DNA from: JBCBWG01 sp039186015
GTDB taxonomy: Bacteria; Pseudomonadota; Alphaproteobacteria; Rhizobiales; Hyphomicrobiaceae
NCBI GenBank assembly: GCA_039186015.1
Contig: JBCDAH010000001.1
Coordinates: 1 to 64,000, forward strand
DNA: 64,000 bases
Direction of reading: 5' to 3'
Shown piece after piece: positions 8,840-17,976 of this stretch. Within the stretch, counting starts at the first letter, position 1; each line of letters starts with the position of its first letter. The notes beneath the pieces are model-generated. The model was not told the DNA's origin. It saw only the letters and a list, made by a program, of their open reading frames with translations, and did no database searches. The translations under genes were made by a program, and so were the position numbers.

Positions 8840-11095
8840 ATGAGCGCTGATGGTTCGGAAAACGGCGGGTTCAAGATCACGCCGGAACTGGTGGCCGAAC
8901 ACGGCTTGCGGCCTGACGAATATGACAAACTGCTCAGTATTCTCGGCCGTACGCCGTCGTTAACCGAGCTTGGCATATTCTCGGTCATGTGGTCAGAGCA
9001 CTGTTCGTATAAGTCAAGCCGCGTCTGGCTGCGCGAACTGCCGACCGAGGGCCCGCGCGTCATATACGGCCCCGGCGAGAATGCCGGCGTTGTCGATCTG
9101 GGCGACGGGGATTGCGCCATCTTCAAGATGGAAAGCCACAACCATCCCTCGTTCATCGAACCGTATCAAGGCGCGGCCACAGGCGTCGGCGGCATCATGC
9201 GCGACGTATTCACCATGGGTGCCCGACCCGTCGCGAACCTCAATGCGCTTCGGTTCGGCGCACCCGATCATCCCAAAACGCGCCATCTCGTGTCGGGTGT
9301 CGTTGCCGGGATCGGCGGCTACGGCAATTGCGTTGGCGTCCCAACCGTCGGCGGCGAAGTCAATTTCGATCCGTCGTACAACAACAATATTCTCGTCAAC
9401 GCGATGTGCGTTGGCCTTGCGCGCACCGACAAAGTCTTCACATCGGCTGCGAAAGGTCTTGGCCTGCCCGTCGTCTATGTGGGCGCAAAAACTGGCCGCG
9501 ACGGCATTCACGGCGCGACCATGGCGTCGGCCGAATTCGACGATCAAACCGAAGACAACCGCCCGACGGTGCAGGTCGGTGACCCGTTTACGGAAAAACT
9601 GCTGATCGAAGCCTGCCTCGAATTGATGGCATCCGATTCGATCATCGCCATCCAAGACATGGGTGCAGCCGGGCTGACGTCCTCGACATCCGAAATGGCG
9701 GACAAAGGCGGTGTCGGTATCACGCTGAACTTGGACCTCGTTCCGCAGCGCGAACACGCGATGACAGCCTACGAGATGATGCTGTCGGAGAGCCAGGAGC
9801 GCATGCTCATGGTGCTGCGGCCGGGTTCTGAGCCAACCGCGGAAGCCATTTTTCACAAGTGGGGGCTCGACTTTGCGGTGATCGGCGAAACGACCGACAC
9901 CGGCCGCCTGATCGTGAAACACAAGAACAACGTCGAAGCCGACATTCCCGTTGCGACGCTGGCGGACAGCGCACCGCTCTACCGACGGCCATGGGTTCCG
10001 TGCGAAAAACCGCGGACAATTCTGGCTGAATGGGTGCCGAACGCGGGTGCAATCCTCACAGCACTACGGGAGATGATGGGCGGACCACATTTGTCGTCCC
10101 GCCGGTGGGTTTGGGAACAGTACGATCATATGGTGATGGGCGACACGATCCAACGTCCCGGCGGTGACGCAGCTGTTGTGCGCATTCACGGAACGAGCAA
10201 GGGAATCGCGGCAACGTGTGACGTCACACCGCGCTATGTGGCAGCGGACCCGGAAATGGGCGCACAACAGGCCGTTGTTGAAACGTGGCGCAATCTCACG
10301 GCCGTCGGCGCAGACCCCATCGCCATCACCGACAACCTGAACTTCGCGAGCCCGGAGCGACCAGAGATCATGGGGCAGTTCGTCGAAGCTGTTCGTGGGA
10401 TCGGGATCGCCTGTCGCGCGCTCGACTATCCGGTCGTGTCGGGCAACGTCTCGCTCTACAATGAAACGAATGGTGCCGGCATTCTGCCAACACCGGCAAT
10501 CGGCGGCGTCGGGATCATTCCTGACATCGAGAAGACGGCTGACATTGGGCTGAAACAGGACGGCAGCCTGTTAATCGCCATCGGTCGTGAGCAAGGTCAT
10601 CTCGGACAATCACTGTATCAGGCCCATGCCACCGGGCGACTTGAGGGCGCACCACCACCGGTCGATCTTGCCGAAGAAATCAAGGCGGGAACGCTGGTGC
10701 GCGCCTTGATCCGTGAGCAAGTGGTCCGAAGCGTGCACGATGTGTCAGACGGCGGGTTGCTGGTCGCAATTACGGAAATGGCGCTCGCAGGCAACCGCGG
10801 GGTCCACCTTTATCCGTACGAAGGGCGCCTGCCGGCACACGCCATCTGGTTTGGCGAAGACCAAGGGCGTTATGTGGTCGAGGTCGACCCGGAAACGGCG
10901 TCTCGCACGGTGGAGCGCGCCAAACTGTTGGCATTGCCGGTTCGCATTGTCGCGCGAACCGGCGGCGATACGATCGTGCTGCCCGGCGAAGGGCAGCTGT
11001 CGCTGGTCGCGTTGCGACAGGCGCATGAAGCTTGGTTTCCAGAGCTTATGCAGGACCCAGCGCCTTCAACAGCGCCACCGCAATCACCAGCTTGA
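8840..11095 (+). CDS. purL: FGAM synthase subunit PurL (small type)
   Basis: A 751-residue cytosolic ATP-dependent subunit that converts FGAR to FGAM using ammonia from PurQ. Length and the absence of an attached glutaminase domain fit the three-part enzyme, and PurS and PurQ are encoded just upstream. Landmarks include MWSEHCSYKSSR (about residue 50), FKMESHNHPS (about residue 97, nucleotide and metal binding), TGVGGIMRDVFTMGARPVAN, QDMGAAGLTSSTSEMA and SVHDVSDGGLLVA in the second half. It is followed 30 bp later by a BolA-family gene, a common alphaproteobacterial order. Confidence 0.97.
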   Translation: MSADGSENGGFKITPELVAEHGLRPDEYDKLLSILGRTPSLTELGIFSVMWSEHCSYKSSRVWLRELPTEGPRVIYGPGENAGVVDLGDGDCAIFKMESHNHPSFIEPYQGAATGVGGIMRDVFTMGARPVANLNALRFGAPDHPKTRHLVSGVVAGIGGYGNCVGVPTVGGEVNFDPSYNNNILVNAMCVGLARTDKVFTSAAKGLGLPVVYVGAKTGRDGIHGATMASAEFDDQTEDNRPTVQVGDPFTEKLLIEACLELMASDSIIAIQDMGAAGLTSSTSEMADKGGVGITLNLDLVPQREHAMTAYEMMLSESQERMLMVLRPGSEPTAEAIFHKWGLDFAVIGETTDTGRLIVKHKNNVEADIPVATLADSAPLYRRPWVPCEKPRTILAEWVPNAGAILTALREMMGGPHLSSRRWVWEQYDHMVMGDTIQRPGGDAAVVRIHGTSKGIAATCDVTPRYVAADPEMGAQQAVVETWRNLTAVGADPIAITDNLNFASPERPEIMGQFVEAVRGIGIACRALDYPVVSGNVSLYNETNGAGILPTPAIGGVGIIPDIEKTADIGLKQDGSLLIAIGREQGHLGQSLYQAHATGRLEGAPPPVDLAEEIKAGTLVRALIREQVVRSVHDVSDGGLLVAITEMALAGNRGVHLYPYEGRLPAHAIWFGEDQGRYVVEVDPETASRTVERAKLLALPVRIVARTGGDTIVLPGEGQLSLVALRQAHEAWFPELMQDPAPSTAPPQSPA

Positions 11096-11125
11096 AAAGA
11101 GCCGCCTCAAACCGGGAGCCCGCCT

Positions 11126-11362
11126 ATGCCGATGGATGCCACAGAACTCGAACGTCTGATCAAATCCGCCCTGCCGGATGCCGACGTGACCATCAAGGAT
11201 CTCGCCGGTGATGGAGATCACTACGCAGCCCACGTGGTTTCTGCCGCATTTGCCGGTAAAACCCGGGTCCAACAGCATCAAATGGTTTACGATGCACTCG
11301 GCGGCCGCATGGGCGATGTGTTGCATGCGCTTGCGCTGACAACGGCGGCGAGACCGTCATAA
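11126..11362 (+). CDS. BolA/IbaG family protein
   Basis: A 78-residue protein of the BolA family, which binds CGFS glutaredoxins and shares [2Fe-2S] clusters with them. The motif HYAAHVVSAAFAGKTRVQQHQMVYDAL (split here over residues 33-58) contains the conserved helix and the invariant His near the C-terminal side (QQHQ). The gene lies between purL and a CGFS-type glutaredoxin, which supports a BolA-Grx partnership in iron-sulfur or iron handling. Confidence 0.9.
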   Translation: MPMDATELERLIKSALPDADVTIKDLAGDGDHYAAHVVSAAFAGKTRVQQHQMVYDALGGRMGDVLHALALTTAARPS

Positions 11363-11554
11363 GCCGTTGAAACACCACACAGCTGCCTGTTCATTTGCGC
11401 GCGGCGCAGCGCTTGGCTCCAATCACCAGTCCTCCCGGCTTGGGGGCCGAGCGCATCCCGGCGCAAGTTGACAAGGCGAACAGCTGCCCACATCTTTTTC
11501 GAGACCACAAACCCCTCCCGCGACTTTTAATCGCGCGAACCGAGGATGACTGTA

Positions 11555-11926
11555 ATGACCACGACCGACGCACAAAACCCCGGCCAGGATGTCCAAGATT
11601 GGATCCGCCAAACCGTGAACAGCCATGACGTCGTTCTGTTCATGAAGGGCACGCAGCAATTCCCGCAGTGCGGATTCTCTGCACAGGTTGCGCAGATTAT
11701 GGCCCTGCTGGACGTCGACGCGAAGGACTTCAACGTCCTTGAAGACATGTCCGTGCGCGAAGGCGTGAAACAATTCTCGAATTGGCCGACAATCCCGCAG
11801 CTCTACATTAAGGGCGAGTTTGTTGGCGGTTGCGACATTGTTCGTGAAATGTATGAGGCAGGCGAGCTTCAGGACCATCTCGCGAAGCAGGGCATCTCCT
11901 TTAATAAGTCAACTGTGGTCGCTTAA
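11555..11926 (+). CDS. grxD: Monothiol glutaredoxin, CGFS type
   Basis: A 123-residue monothiol glutaredoxin that carries [2Fe-2S] clusters with glutathione in the cytosol. The CGFS active site is at about residues 39-42 within MKGTQQFPQCGFS, followed by the WPTIPQLYIKGEFVGGCDI glutathione-binding region. I chose ATG 11555 because GAGG lies nine bases upstream; the earlier ATG at 11546 abuts that same GAGG. It follows the BolA-like gene after 190 bp and ends in a strong terminator. Confidence 0.94.
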   Translation: MTTTDAQNPGQDVQDWIRQTVNSHDVVLFMKGTQQFPQCGFSAQVAQIMALLDVDAKDFNVLEDMSVREGVKQFSNWPTIPQLYIKGEFVGGCDIVREMYEAGELQDHLAKQGISFNKSTVVA

Positions 11927-11975
11927 CCTCTGTCGGCCGCTGGGAAACAACAACCTAGTCTGCCCCGCTTTCGCC

Positions 11976-12007
11976 GCTCCGATTCGTAATAACGAGTCGG
12001 AGCTTTT
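11976..12007 (+). terminator. Strong Rho-independent terminator after grxD
   Basis: A 12-bp stem with one G-U pair (GCTCCGATTCGT with ACGAGTCGGAGC), loop AATA, followed by TTTT. It lies 50 bp after grxD and ends only 15 bp before the next gene's start codon. Confidence 0.9.
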
Positions 12008-12022
12008 CGTTGCTGCGGATCG

Positions 12023-13060
12023 ATGACGACCAAAAACCATACTGCCGCACGTCTTCTGGGTGGGCGTCGTCAGCTGTTGCTTGTGGCCATTCTGGCCGCA
12101 TGCGCGTGCCTGACGGCCGGCATTTCGCAGCCGATCGTTGAATTGCGCCAGCTCAACTATTTCACCACCGAACACTCGCTGGTCGAAACGGTTTGGCTGT
12201 TGTTTCGAGATCAGCAGTACTTTCTCGGCGGCGTCATTCTCGTTTTTTCGATTCTGCTGCCATTCTTCAAGCTGATCTATCTGGTGCTGCTTTCGGTTTT
12301 GCCCCAGGCCAACATCATTCGCTATAGCCGCTACCTAAAAACCCTGGAATGGTTAGGGAAATTTTCGATGCACGATGTCCTCGTGCTCGCGCTGACCATC
12401 TTTTTCATACGCCAGGCCAGCGTTTACACCGCCAGCAGCGGCAACGGCGTCTACTTCTTCACCGCAGCCGTCGTCATAATCATGCTGTCGTACAGCTTTT
12501 TGCATGCTGAAACGCAACGCACGCTCGATTCAAGTCGTCGCGCGCATCCTGCGATGTCGCGGTCGATTGTGCTGACGTCGGCGTTCAGCGTGTTTCTGAT
12601 TGGCGCAACAGCCTGCTTTATTCTCGGGCTCACACTGCCGGTTATCAGTTTCACAACCGCTTATGTCTGGACCAGCGATCACTCGATCTTGTCGATCATT
12701 GAAGCGCTTTATCAGAGTGGCGAGGTCTTTCTCTGCCTGATCCTTCTGATAACGTCCGTCGTGTTCCCGTTCCTCAAACTGTTTTATCTGAATGTTCTGG
12801 CGATCCGCCCTGAACTTCTCCATGGCCGCCGATCCCGCCGGTATATTTCGACGATGGAGTTCTTGGGCCGCTATTCCATGACGGATGTTATGGTGCTGGC
12901 CCTGATGATTTTCTACATGAATTCATCAGGTTACACCGAGGCCACGGTTCTGCCGGGCGCGTACTTTTTCGCTGGTGCCACGCTCATGACAATGCTGGCC
13001 TACGCCTGGGCCAATACGTTTTCTCAGCCGACAACAGCTGGCCAGGCAGGGCGTGCGTGA
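12023..13060 (+). CDS. Paraquat-inducible protein A (PqiA)-like membrane protein
   Basis: A 345-residue inner-membrane protein made of two similar halves. Each half has a hydrophobic span, a loop, then a FLGGVILVFSILLPFFKLIYL or GEVFLCLILLITSVVFPFLKLFYL segment and an RYLKTLEWLGKFSMHDVLVLAL or RYISTMEFLGRYSMTDVMVLAL segment. This duplicated pattern is that of PqiA, part of envelope lipid-transport (MCE) systems. No pqiB or mce gene is adjacent. The cysteine pairs seen in some PqiA proteins are not visible. The start lies immediately after the grxD terminator. Confidence 0.85.
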   Translation: MTTKNHTAARLLGGRRQLLLVAILAACACLTAGISQPIVELRQLNYFTTEHSLVETVWLLFRDQQYFLGGVILVFSILLPFFKLIYLVLLSVLPQANIIRYSRYLKTLEWLGKFSMHDVLVLALTIFFIRQASVYTASSGNGVYFFTAAVVIIMLSYSFLHAETQRTLDSSRRAHPAMSRSIVLTSAFSVFLIGATACFILGLTLPVISFTTAYVWTSDHSILSIIEALYQSGEVFLCLILLITSVVFPFLKLFYLNVLAIRPELLHGRRSRRYISTMEFLGRYSMTDVMVLALMIFYMNSSGYTEATVLPGAYFFAGATLMTMLAYAWANTFSQPTTAGQAGRA

Positions 13061-13124
13061 ACGCGTCGCAAGCAATGTGGCGCAACAAAAGATACGCCAC
13101 ATGTTGGTTTCTGCGGACAGAACG

Positions 13125-13742
13125 TTAGCGGGAGTAGAACTCAACCACGAGGTTCGGCTCCATCATCACCGGATAGGGGACATCTGCCAAAGCAGGTATC
13201 CGGACGTATCTCGCCGTGAATTTCGCCGCGTCGACGTCAATGTACTCCGGAATGTCACGCTCACCGCTTTTGACGGCCTCCATGACCATCGGGATTTCAC
13301 GAGACTTCTGGCGGACTTCAACAACGTCGCCGATCTTACAGCGATAGCTCGGGATGTTGACTTTCCGGCCATTCACCATGACGTGCCCGTGGCTCACGAG
13401 CTGCCGGGACGCAAACATTGTGGGAACAAACTTGGCCCGATAGACAACCGCATCAAGGCGGCGTTCGAGCAAGCCGATCAAGTGCTCCGACGTGGACCCT
13501 TTCAGGCGTGCCGCCTCAGCATAAAGCCGGCGGAAGTGTCGCTCCGAAATGTTTGCGTAGTAGCCCTTGAGCTTTTGCTTCGCGCGCAACTGTTGACCGA
13601 AGTCAGACAGTTTGCCGCCGCGGCGGTCACCATGTTGGCCAGGACGCGAACTGCGGCGATTGAGCGGGCTTTTCGGCCGACCCCAGATGTTTTCGCCAAG
13701 ACGGCGATCAATCTTATGCTTGGCGCGTATGCGCTTTGTCAT
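13125..13742 (-). CDS. rpsD: 30S ribosomal protein S4 (uS4)
   Basis: A 205-residue primary 16S rRNA-binding protein. The start MTKRIRAKHKIDRRLGENIWG matches alphaproteobacterial S4, RPGQHGDRRGGKLSDFGQQLRAKQKLKGYY is the conserved N-terminal region, and the S4 domain RRLDAVVYRAKFVPTMFASRQLVSHGHVMVNG spans about residues 95-130. The ATG at 13742 was chosen by family length although the frame is open 23 codons upstream. It is monocistronic here and not in an alpha operon. Confidence 0.97.
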   Translation of the reverse strand: MTKRIRAKHKIDRRLGENIWGRPKSPLNRRSSRPGQHGDRRGGKLSDFGQQLRAKQKLKGYYANISERHFRRLYAEAARLKGSTSEHLIGLLERRLDAVVYRAKFVPTMFASRQLVSHGHVMVNGRKVNIPSYRCKIGDVVEVRQKSREIPMVMEAVKSGERDIPEYIDVDAAKFTARYVRIPALADVPYPVMMEPNLVVEFYSR

Positions 13743-13904
13743 TCCAGCACTCCAGGATTGTGACTTTGGAGAGCCCCCTCCTCTGCCGCGATCAAAGACC
13801 ACAAGGGTCAACGACCGCTGACCGACAGGCCTGCGCCTGATTTGTCACCAGCACACGTACTGAATACGCCCGCTGAGTGTGACCTTGGCGCCCGCCACGG
13901 GTGC

Positions 13905-13935
13905 AAAAAGTTAGCGGGCCGCCCAAGCGACCCGC
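13905..13935 (-). terminator. Rho-independent terminator of the secreted-protein gene
   Basis: On the minus strand a 9-bp stem with one G-U pair (GCGGGTCGC/GCGGCCCGC, loop TTGG) is followed by TAACTTTTT. It lies about 50 bp after the stop of the gene at 13989 and upstream of rpsD. Confidence 0.8.
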
Positions 13936-13988
13936 CAAACGTCCGGTTACGCCACGTCGGCGCGCCCGTCAACAACTTACCGTGCGAC

Positions 13989-14606
13989 TTAGCCTTGTTT
14001 CTTTGAAGACGCCGATTTCACCTTCGGCTCGGAGTTCAGGTACTCGATGATCAGCTTCTTAACCTTGATGCGCTCGTCCTTCGAGCAGGTCCGCGCCTTG
14101 CTCTTCTTTTTATCGTCAATGACGATCTCTTTGTCGCCGCGCTTCTCGACCAGCTGAATCTTACCTGTCAGCAGCATCACCGTGGTGAGATGAAGCTGAT
14201 TTATGTAGATGATCTGCTGCGGCGTCCATTTCTCGACCTGCTGCGTGCGCCGCATCAAAGACTGGTAATTCGCCACTTGCGCTTCCGGTAGATCACAGAT
14301 CTGAGCGTGGGCAGTCAGGCGTCCGGCCATGATGACTTCGCGTGCCTTCTGAACCGGCACAACCACTTCATCTCTCTTGGTTTTGTCGATCAGGACGCTT
14401 GTGCCGTCCGGCTTCGTGAACTTCTGCGGGGTCAACGACCATGCATAGTTCATGAACGTTTTGACCGCCTTTTCGCTCAACCCCTGCGCCGATGCAGGAA
14501 TCGATACACTCAGAATCAGGGCAAGCCCAATCGCTGCTGAAGCCCCGCATCGGCATGCCGCCAAAGTGATCCCACCCATGCTTCGTCGCCCCTTTTCTCC
14601 AAACAA
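13989..14606 (-). CDS. Secreted hypothetical protein
   Basis: A 205-residue protein with an N-terminal signal sequence ending in SIPASAQG near residue 41; an internal ATG at 14579 would give a more usual signal length. The mature part has a conserved-looking FMNYAWSLTPQKFTKPDG segment, a helix-rich middle (QICDLPEAQVANYQSLMRR, QQIIYINQLHLTTVMLL) and a Lys-rich C-terminus with a single CSKDER. It ends in its own terminator. I do not recognise a function; periplasmic location is inferred. Confidence 0.75.
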   Translation of the reverse strand: MFGEKGRRSMGGITLAACRCGASAAIGLALILSVSIPASAQGLSEKAVKTFMNYAWSLTPQKFTKPDGTSVLIDKTKRDEVVVPVQKAREVIMAGRLTAHAQICDLPEAQVANYQSLMRRTQQVEKWTPQQIIYINQLHLTTVMLLTGKIQLVEKRGDKEIVIDDKKKSKARTCSKDERIKVKKLIIEYLNSEPKVKSASSKKQG

Positions 14607-14699
14607 TTGTTAATTGACCGTTTCGCCCATTTGCTGCGCGTGGCCACCGCCGTTATCTGCCGGGTGGTAGCTGCCGAAAATGGGCATGAAGATGGCACT

Positions 14700-15986
14700 C
14701 TATTGACCGGACTGGTGACCGTTTCGCGGACGCCGCGTCAGAGTGACGACAATGCCACGAAGCGTACGAACTTCTTGCGCCGTCAAGTCAGCCCGCAGGA
14801 ACATTGACCGTAAGTTACGGACTGTAATCGGTTTTCGCTCCGGCGGCGTGAAAAAACCTCGTGCATCCAACTCCGTTTCAAGATGTTCAAAAAAGCGTTC
14901 CCGGTCAGACTGTTTCGCCGGCACGTCGTGCCCTAGGTTGAGACCCGTGCTTAACCTGCGTTCACGATCTGTTACGCGACCAAGTGTGGCATCCGAACCT
15001 GAGCATAACCAAGCATAACCCATAAGCAGGACGGACTGTGCCAAGTTCAGCGATGCGAACTTGCGATTCACAGGAATCATCACAATTGCGTTGCAGTCCG
15101 CAACCTCATCGCTCTGCAATCCGTTCCGCTCGCGCCCGAACAAGATGCCACACCGCTCACCACGGGCTGTGCGGCGCCGCATCTCGGCCGCCGCCTGCTC
15201 TGGCGTTAGAACGGGCTTTCTCAGATCACGCTGGCGCGCGGTCGTTGCCGCAACCCAATGCAAGTCACTGATCGCCTCACCCAGGTTGCCGTGGACGCCG
15301 GCACCGTCAATAATCGCCGACGCACCAGACGCCACCGCACGGGCCTTTTCACTCGGCCAGCCATCACGCGGCTTGATGATATGCAGATCATCAAGCCCAA
15401 AATTAGCCATCGCCCGCGCCGCCATGCCGACATTCTCAGCAATCTGCGGTTCCATCAGCAAGATCGACGGTGCATCTGAGGCCGCGAACGGCGCGTCTAA
15501 CAACTCATCCGTCTGCCGCACGCCATAGCGCACCTTGCGCAGCACGCGCCTCGCCCAAAACCAGTATTCCTCCCCGGCCCAATCGCGCGCCAAGTTCTCA
15601 AGACTGGCAACGCGATGAGTCGCCTCACCCTGCCCTCCGACGATCGTCAGACCGGTTTCCTCAGCCTCGATGCGAGCGAACGCGCGTGCAAAGGCATCGA
15701 GCGAATCAATGCCCTCCTGGTTCCGACGCAAACGACACCCCGGGCATGTCACGTGTGCCGATTCGCACTGCCGTTCAGCGCAATAAGTCAGCACAGCCTC
15801 CAACCGGGCACGATCCAGGCCATCCGGCGCCGCCGGCTGCAATACGCTGTCCGGCCCATCTTCATGCGCTCGATGAACAACTTCCGACAACGCTTGACCG
15901 CCAACCGTGGGCGCGCCCGACTTTGCTTGGATGAGATTTGGATGATTTGAAATGGCTCGTCCGTCCTCCAGCAGCCGACACGACAC
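14700..15986 (-). CDS. TrmJ-like SPOUT RNA methyltransferase with N-terminal extension
   Basis: The C-terminal 256 residues match TrmJ-type tRNA/rRNA 2'-O-methyltransferases. SILLMEPQIAENVGMAARAMANFGLDDLHIIKPRDGWP (from about residue 173) is the first SPOUT motif, GILFGRERNGLQSDEVADCNAIVMIPVN and SLNLAQSVLLMGY form the knotted SAM site, and a C-terminal helical region follows. Residues 1-170 are not part of TrmJ. They read as normal coding sequence and contain four cysteines (C69, C74, C81, C84) of metal-site type. The start is uncertain: ATG 15986 gives 428 residues, whereas a GTG at 15521 would give a family-length protein. Confidence 0.8.
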   Translation of the reverse strand: MSCRLLEDGRAISNHPNLIQAKSGAPTVGGQALSEVVHRAHEDGPDSVLQPAAPDGLDRARLEAVLTYCAERQCESAHVTCPGCRLRRNQEGIDSLDAFARAFARIEAEETGLTIVGGQGEATHRVASLENLARDWAGEEYWFWARRVLRKVRYGVRQTDELLDAPFAASDAPSILLMEPQIAENVGMAARAMANFGLDDLHIIKPRDGWPSEKARAVASGASAIIDGAGVHGNLGEAISDLHWVAATTARQRDLRKPVLTPEQAAAEMRRRTARGERCGILFGRERNGLQSDEVADCNAIVMIPVNRKFASLNLAQSVLLMGYAWLCSGSDATLGRVTDRERRLSTGLNLGHDVPAKQSDRERFFEHLETELDARGFFTPPERKPITVRNLRSMFLRADLTAQEVRTLRGIVVTLTRRPRNGHQSGQ

Positions 15987-16234
15987 GCACCGCGATGCCG
16001 GCGAGCATCACTATATCGGCTCGTCACACGTGCCGCGACGCCTGTCCACGGCTGAAGGCTCGCCCAATGTCGAACAACGACATCGCTTGGCCAATCTGCC
16101 GGACCGCGATATGTCAGCCCCACTTACCAAACTTTTCCCCGGCGGCGCGGTGTGCCGTCCGGTCATACTTGGCGATCTCGATGTTCGAGGATCTCCGCTG
16201 CACGGCCAACGAACCGCGAAGGAGGTGGGCACGC

Positions 16235-17446
16235 ATGTCCAAAATTAAAGTCGAAGGCACCGTTGTCGAGTTGGACGGCGATGAAATGACGCGGATCATC
16301 TGGCAGTTCATCAAGGACAAGTTGATCCACCCCTACCTCGACGTCAAACTGGAGTACTACGACCTCGGCATCGAGTATCGCGACCAGACGGACGACCAGG
16401 TCACCGTCGATGCGGCGGAAGCAATCAAGCGGCACGGGGTCGGCGTCAAATGCGCGACGATCACGCCCGACGAAGATCGCGTCGCAGAATTCGGGCTGAA
16501 GCGGATGTACCGCTCACCAAACGGCACCATCCGCAACATTATCGGCGGTGTCATCTTCCGCGAGCCGATCATTTGCGCCAATGTCCCGCGCCTCGTGCCG
16601 GGCTGGACGCAACCCATTGTGATCGGCCGCCATGCCTTTGGTGACCAGTATCGTGCCACCGATTTCAAGTTTCCTACGGCCGGCAAGCTGACCATCAAGT
16701 TCGAGGGCGCCGACGGTCAGGTCATTGAACACGAAGTCTTCGATGCGCCCGCAGGCGGCGTCGCGATGGCCATGTACAATCTCGACGAGTCGATCCGCGA
16801 TTTCGCGCGGGCCTCAATGAACTACGGCCTGAGCCGCGGTTACCCGGTCTACATGTCGACCAAGAACACGATTCTCAAGCAGTACGACGGCCGCTTCAAG
16901 GAACTGTTCGAGGAGGTCTTCGAGACCGAGTTCAAGGACAAATTCGCTGCCGCAAACATCACCTACGAACACCGCCTGATCGACGACATGGTCGCCTGCG
17001 CCATGAAATGGTCTGGCGGCTACGTGTGGGCTTGTAAGAACTACGACGGCGACGTCCAGTCGGATACCGTTGCGCAAGGGTTTGGTTCACTCGGCCTGAT
17101 GACCTCGGTCTTGATGACGCCGGACGGCAAGACCGTCGAAGCGGAAGCCGCCCACGGCACCGTCACCCGCCACTATCGGAACCATCAAAAGGGTCTTGAG
17201 ACGTCAACCAACTCGATTGCATCGATTTTTGCCTGGACACGTGGTCTCAAGCATCGCGCGAAGCTCGACGACAACGCCGCGTTGGCCAACTTTGCCGAAA
17301 CCCTCGAGAAAGTGTGCGTCAACACGGTCGAGTCGGGCGACATGACCAAGGATCTCGCGCTGTTGATCGGCCCGGATCAGCCGTGGCTGTCCACCACAGG
17401 CTTCTTGGACAAGATCGACGAGAACCTGCAAAAGGCCATGAGCTGA
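16235..17446 (+). CDS. icd: NADP-dependent isocitrate dehydrogenase
   Basis: A 403-residue cytosolic TCA-cycle enzyme converting isocitrate to 2-oxoglutarate and CO2 with NADPH formation. It is of the eukaryote-like type common in alphaproteobacteria. The start MSKIKVEGTVVELDGDEMTRIIW is the family's, and GGAGG lies 10 bases upstream. IRNIIGGVIFREPI holds substrate-binding residues, KNTILKQYDGRFK and DDMVACAMKWSGG carry the metal ligands, and AAHGTVTRHYRNHQKG is the nicotinamide/NADP region. A stem-loop follows the gene. Confidence 0.97.
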   Translation: MSKIKVEGTVVELDGDEMTRIIWQFIKDKLIHPYLDVKLEYYDLGIEYRDQTDDQVTVDAAEAIKRHGVGVKCATITPDEDRVAEFGLKRMYRSPNGTIRNIIGGVIFREPIICANVPRLVPGWTQPIVIGRHAFGDQYRATDFKFPTAGKLTIKFEGADGQVIEHEVFDAPAGGVAMAMYNLDESIRDFARASMNYGLSRGYPVYMSTKNTILKQYDGRFKELFEEVFETEFKDKFAAANITYEHRLIDDMVACAMKWSGGYVWACKNYDGDVQSDTVAQGFGSLGLMTSVLMTPDGKTVEAEAAHGTVTRHYRNHQKGLETSTNSIASIFAWTRGLKHRAKLDDNAALANFAETLEKVCVNTVESGDMTKDLALLIGPDQPWLSTTGFLDKIDENLQKAMS

Positions 17447-17502
17447 CGCAGCGACTACGGCCGCCGCTAATTCACTGCCGGATCAAGGCCGCACGTCAAT
17501 CT

Positions 17503-17530
17503 CTGAGCGACCTGTCTTCGGGTCGCTCAG
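17503..17530. terminator. Stem-loop between icd and the TerB-like gene
   Basis: A perfect 10-bp inverted repeat (CTGAGCGACC/GGTCGCTCAG, 8-nt loop) lies between two convergent genes and overlaps the stop codon of the TerB-like gene. There is no T-run on either side, so it may be a weak or factor-assisted terminator, or an mRNA 3'-end stabiliser. Confidence 0.55.
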
Positions 17531-17976
17531 ACCTGGGGTGTCCCCAATGCGCGCTGCCGGGCGCGCGCGCGATCGCGATCCGTGACATGGATCAGCCCCG
17601 CGATCTGGCGGATGAGAGCGTCCTCATGCGGGTCTAGTTCCCCGTCTGCGTAGGCGACGCGCCAGAGCATCTCGATCACGCCACCGCGCTCTTCCTCGCT
17701 CATGCGCTGCACGATTTCGTGCGTAAACCGGAAATACTGCGCCGAGGCCTGCACGCGCTCGTCCGCACGCGCGACGAGTGTGGCTGCGTCAGATTCCGAA
17801 AGCTCAAACCGTTTCGCCAGCAAGCTCTCTATCGTCGCGCGTTCCGCGTCATCGAAGACGTCGTCCATGCGCGCCGCTTCAACCAACAGCGCCGCAACGG
17901 CCAGATCGAGATCCGTCTGAACGATACCAGGCTCTTCATTGGTTCCGGAGAGAAAGTCCATAAGGCGGTCGAGCAT
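17527..17976 (-). CDS. TerB-family protein
   Basis: A 149-residue cytosolic all-helical protein with a TerB fold. The central DLAVAALLVEAARMDDVFDDAERATIESLLAKRF and the repeat EMLWRVAYADGELDPHEDALIRQIAGLIHV form the two helical halves with the acidic D-x-E/E-x-E positions seen in TerB metal-binding proteins. ATG 17976 (MLDRLMDFL) was chosen as the family start. It is convergent with icd. The role is unknown; no tellurite-resistance genes are nearby. Confidence 0.85.
   Translation of the reverse strand: MLDRLMDFLSGTNEEPGIVQTDLDLAVAALLVEAARMDDVFDDAERATIESLLAKRFELSESDAATLVARADERVQASAQYFRFTHEIVQRMSEEERGGVIEMLWRVAYADGELDPHEDALIRQIAGLIHVTDRDRARARQRALGTPQV

Noticed and set aside
9014..9922. A 302-codon open frame on the minus strand inside purL
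   Set aside because: It is antisense to a fully conserved PurL region; its composition (His/Asp/Arg-rich) is that of a shadow frame in G+C-rich DNA.
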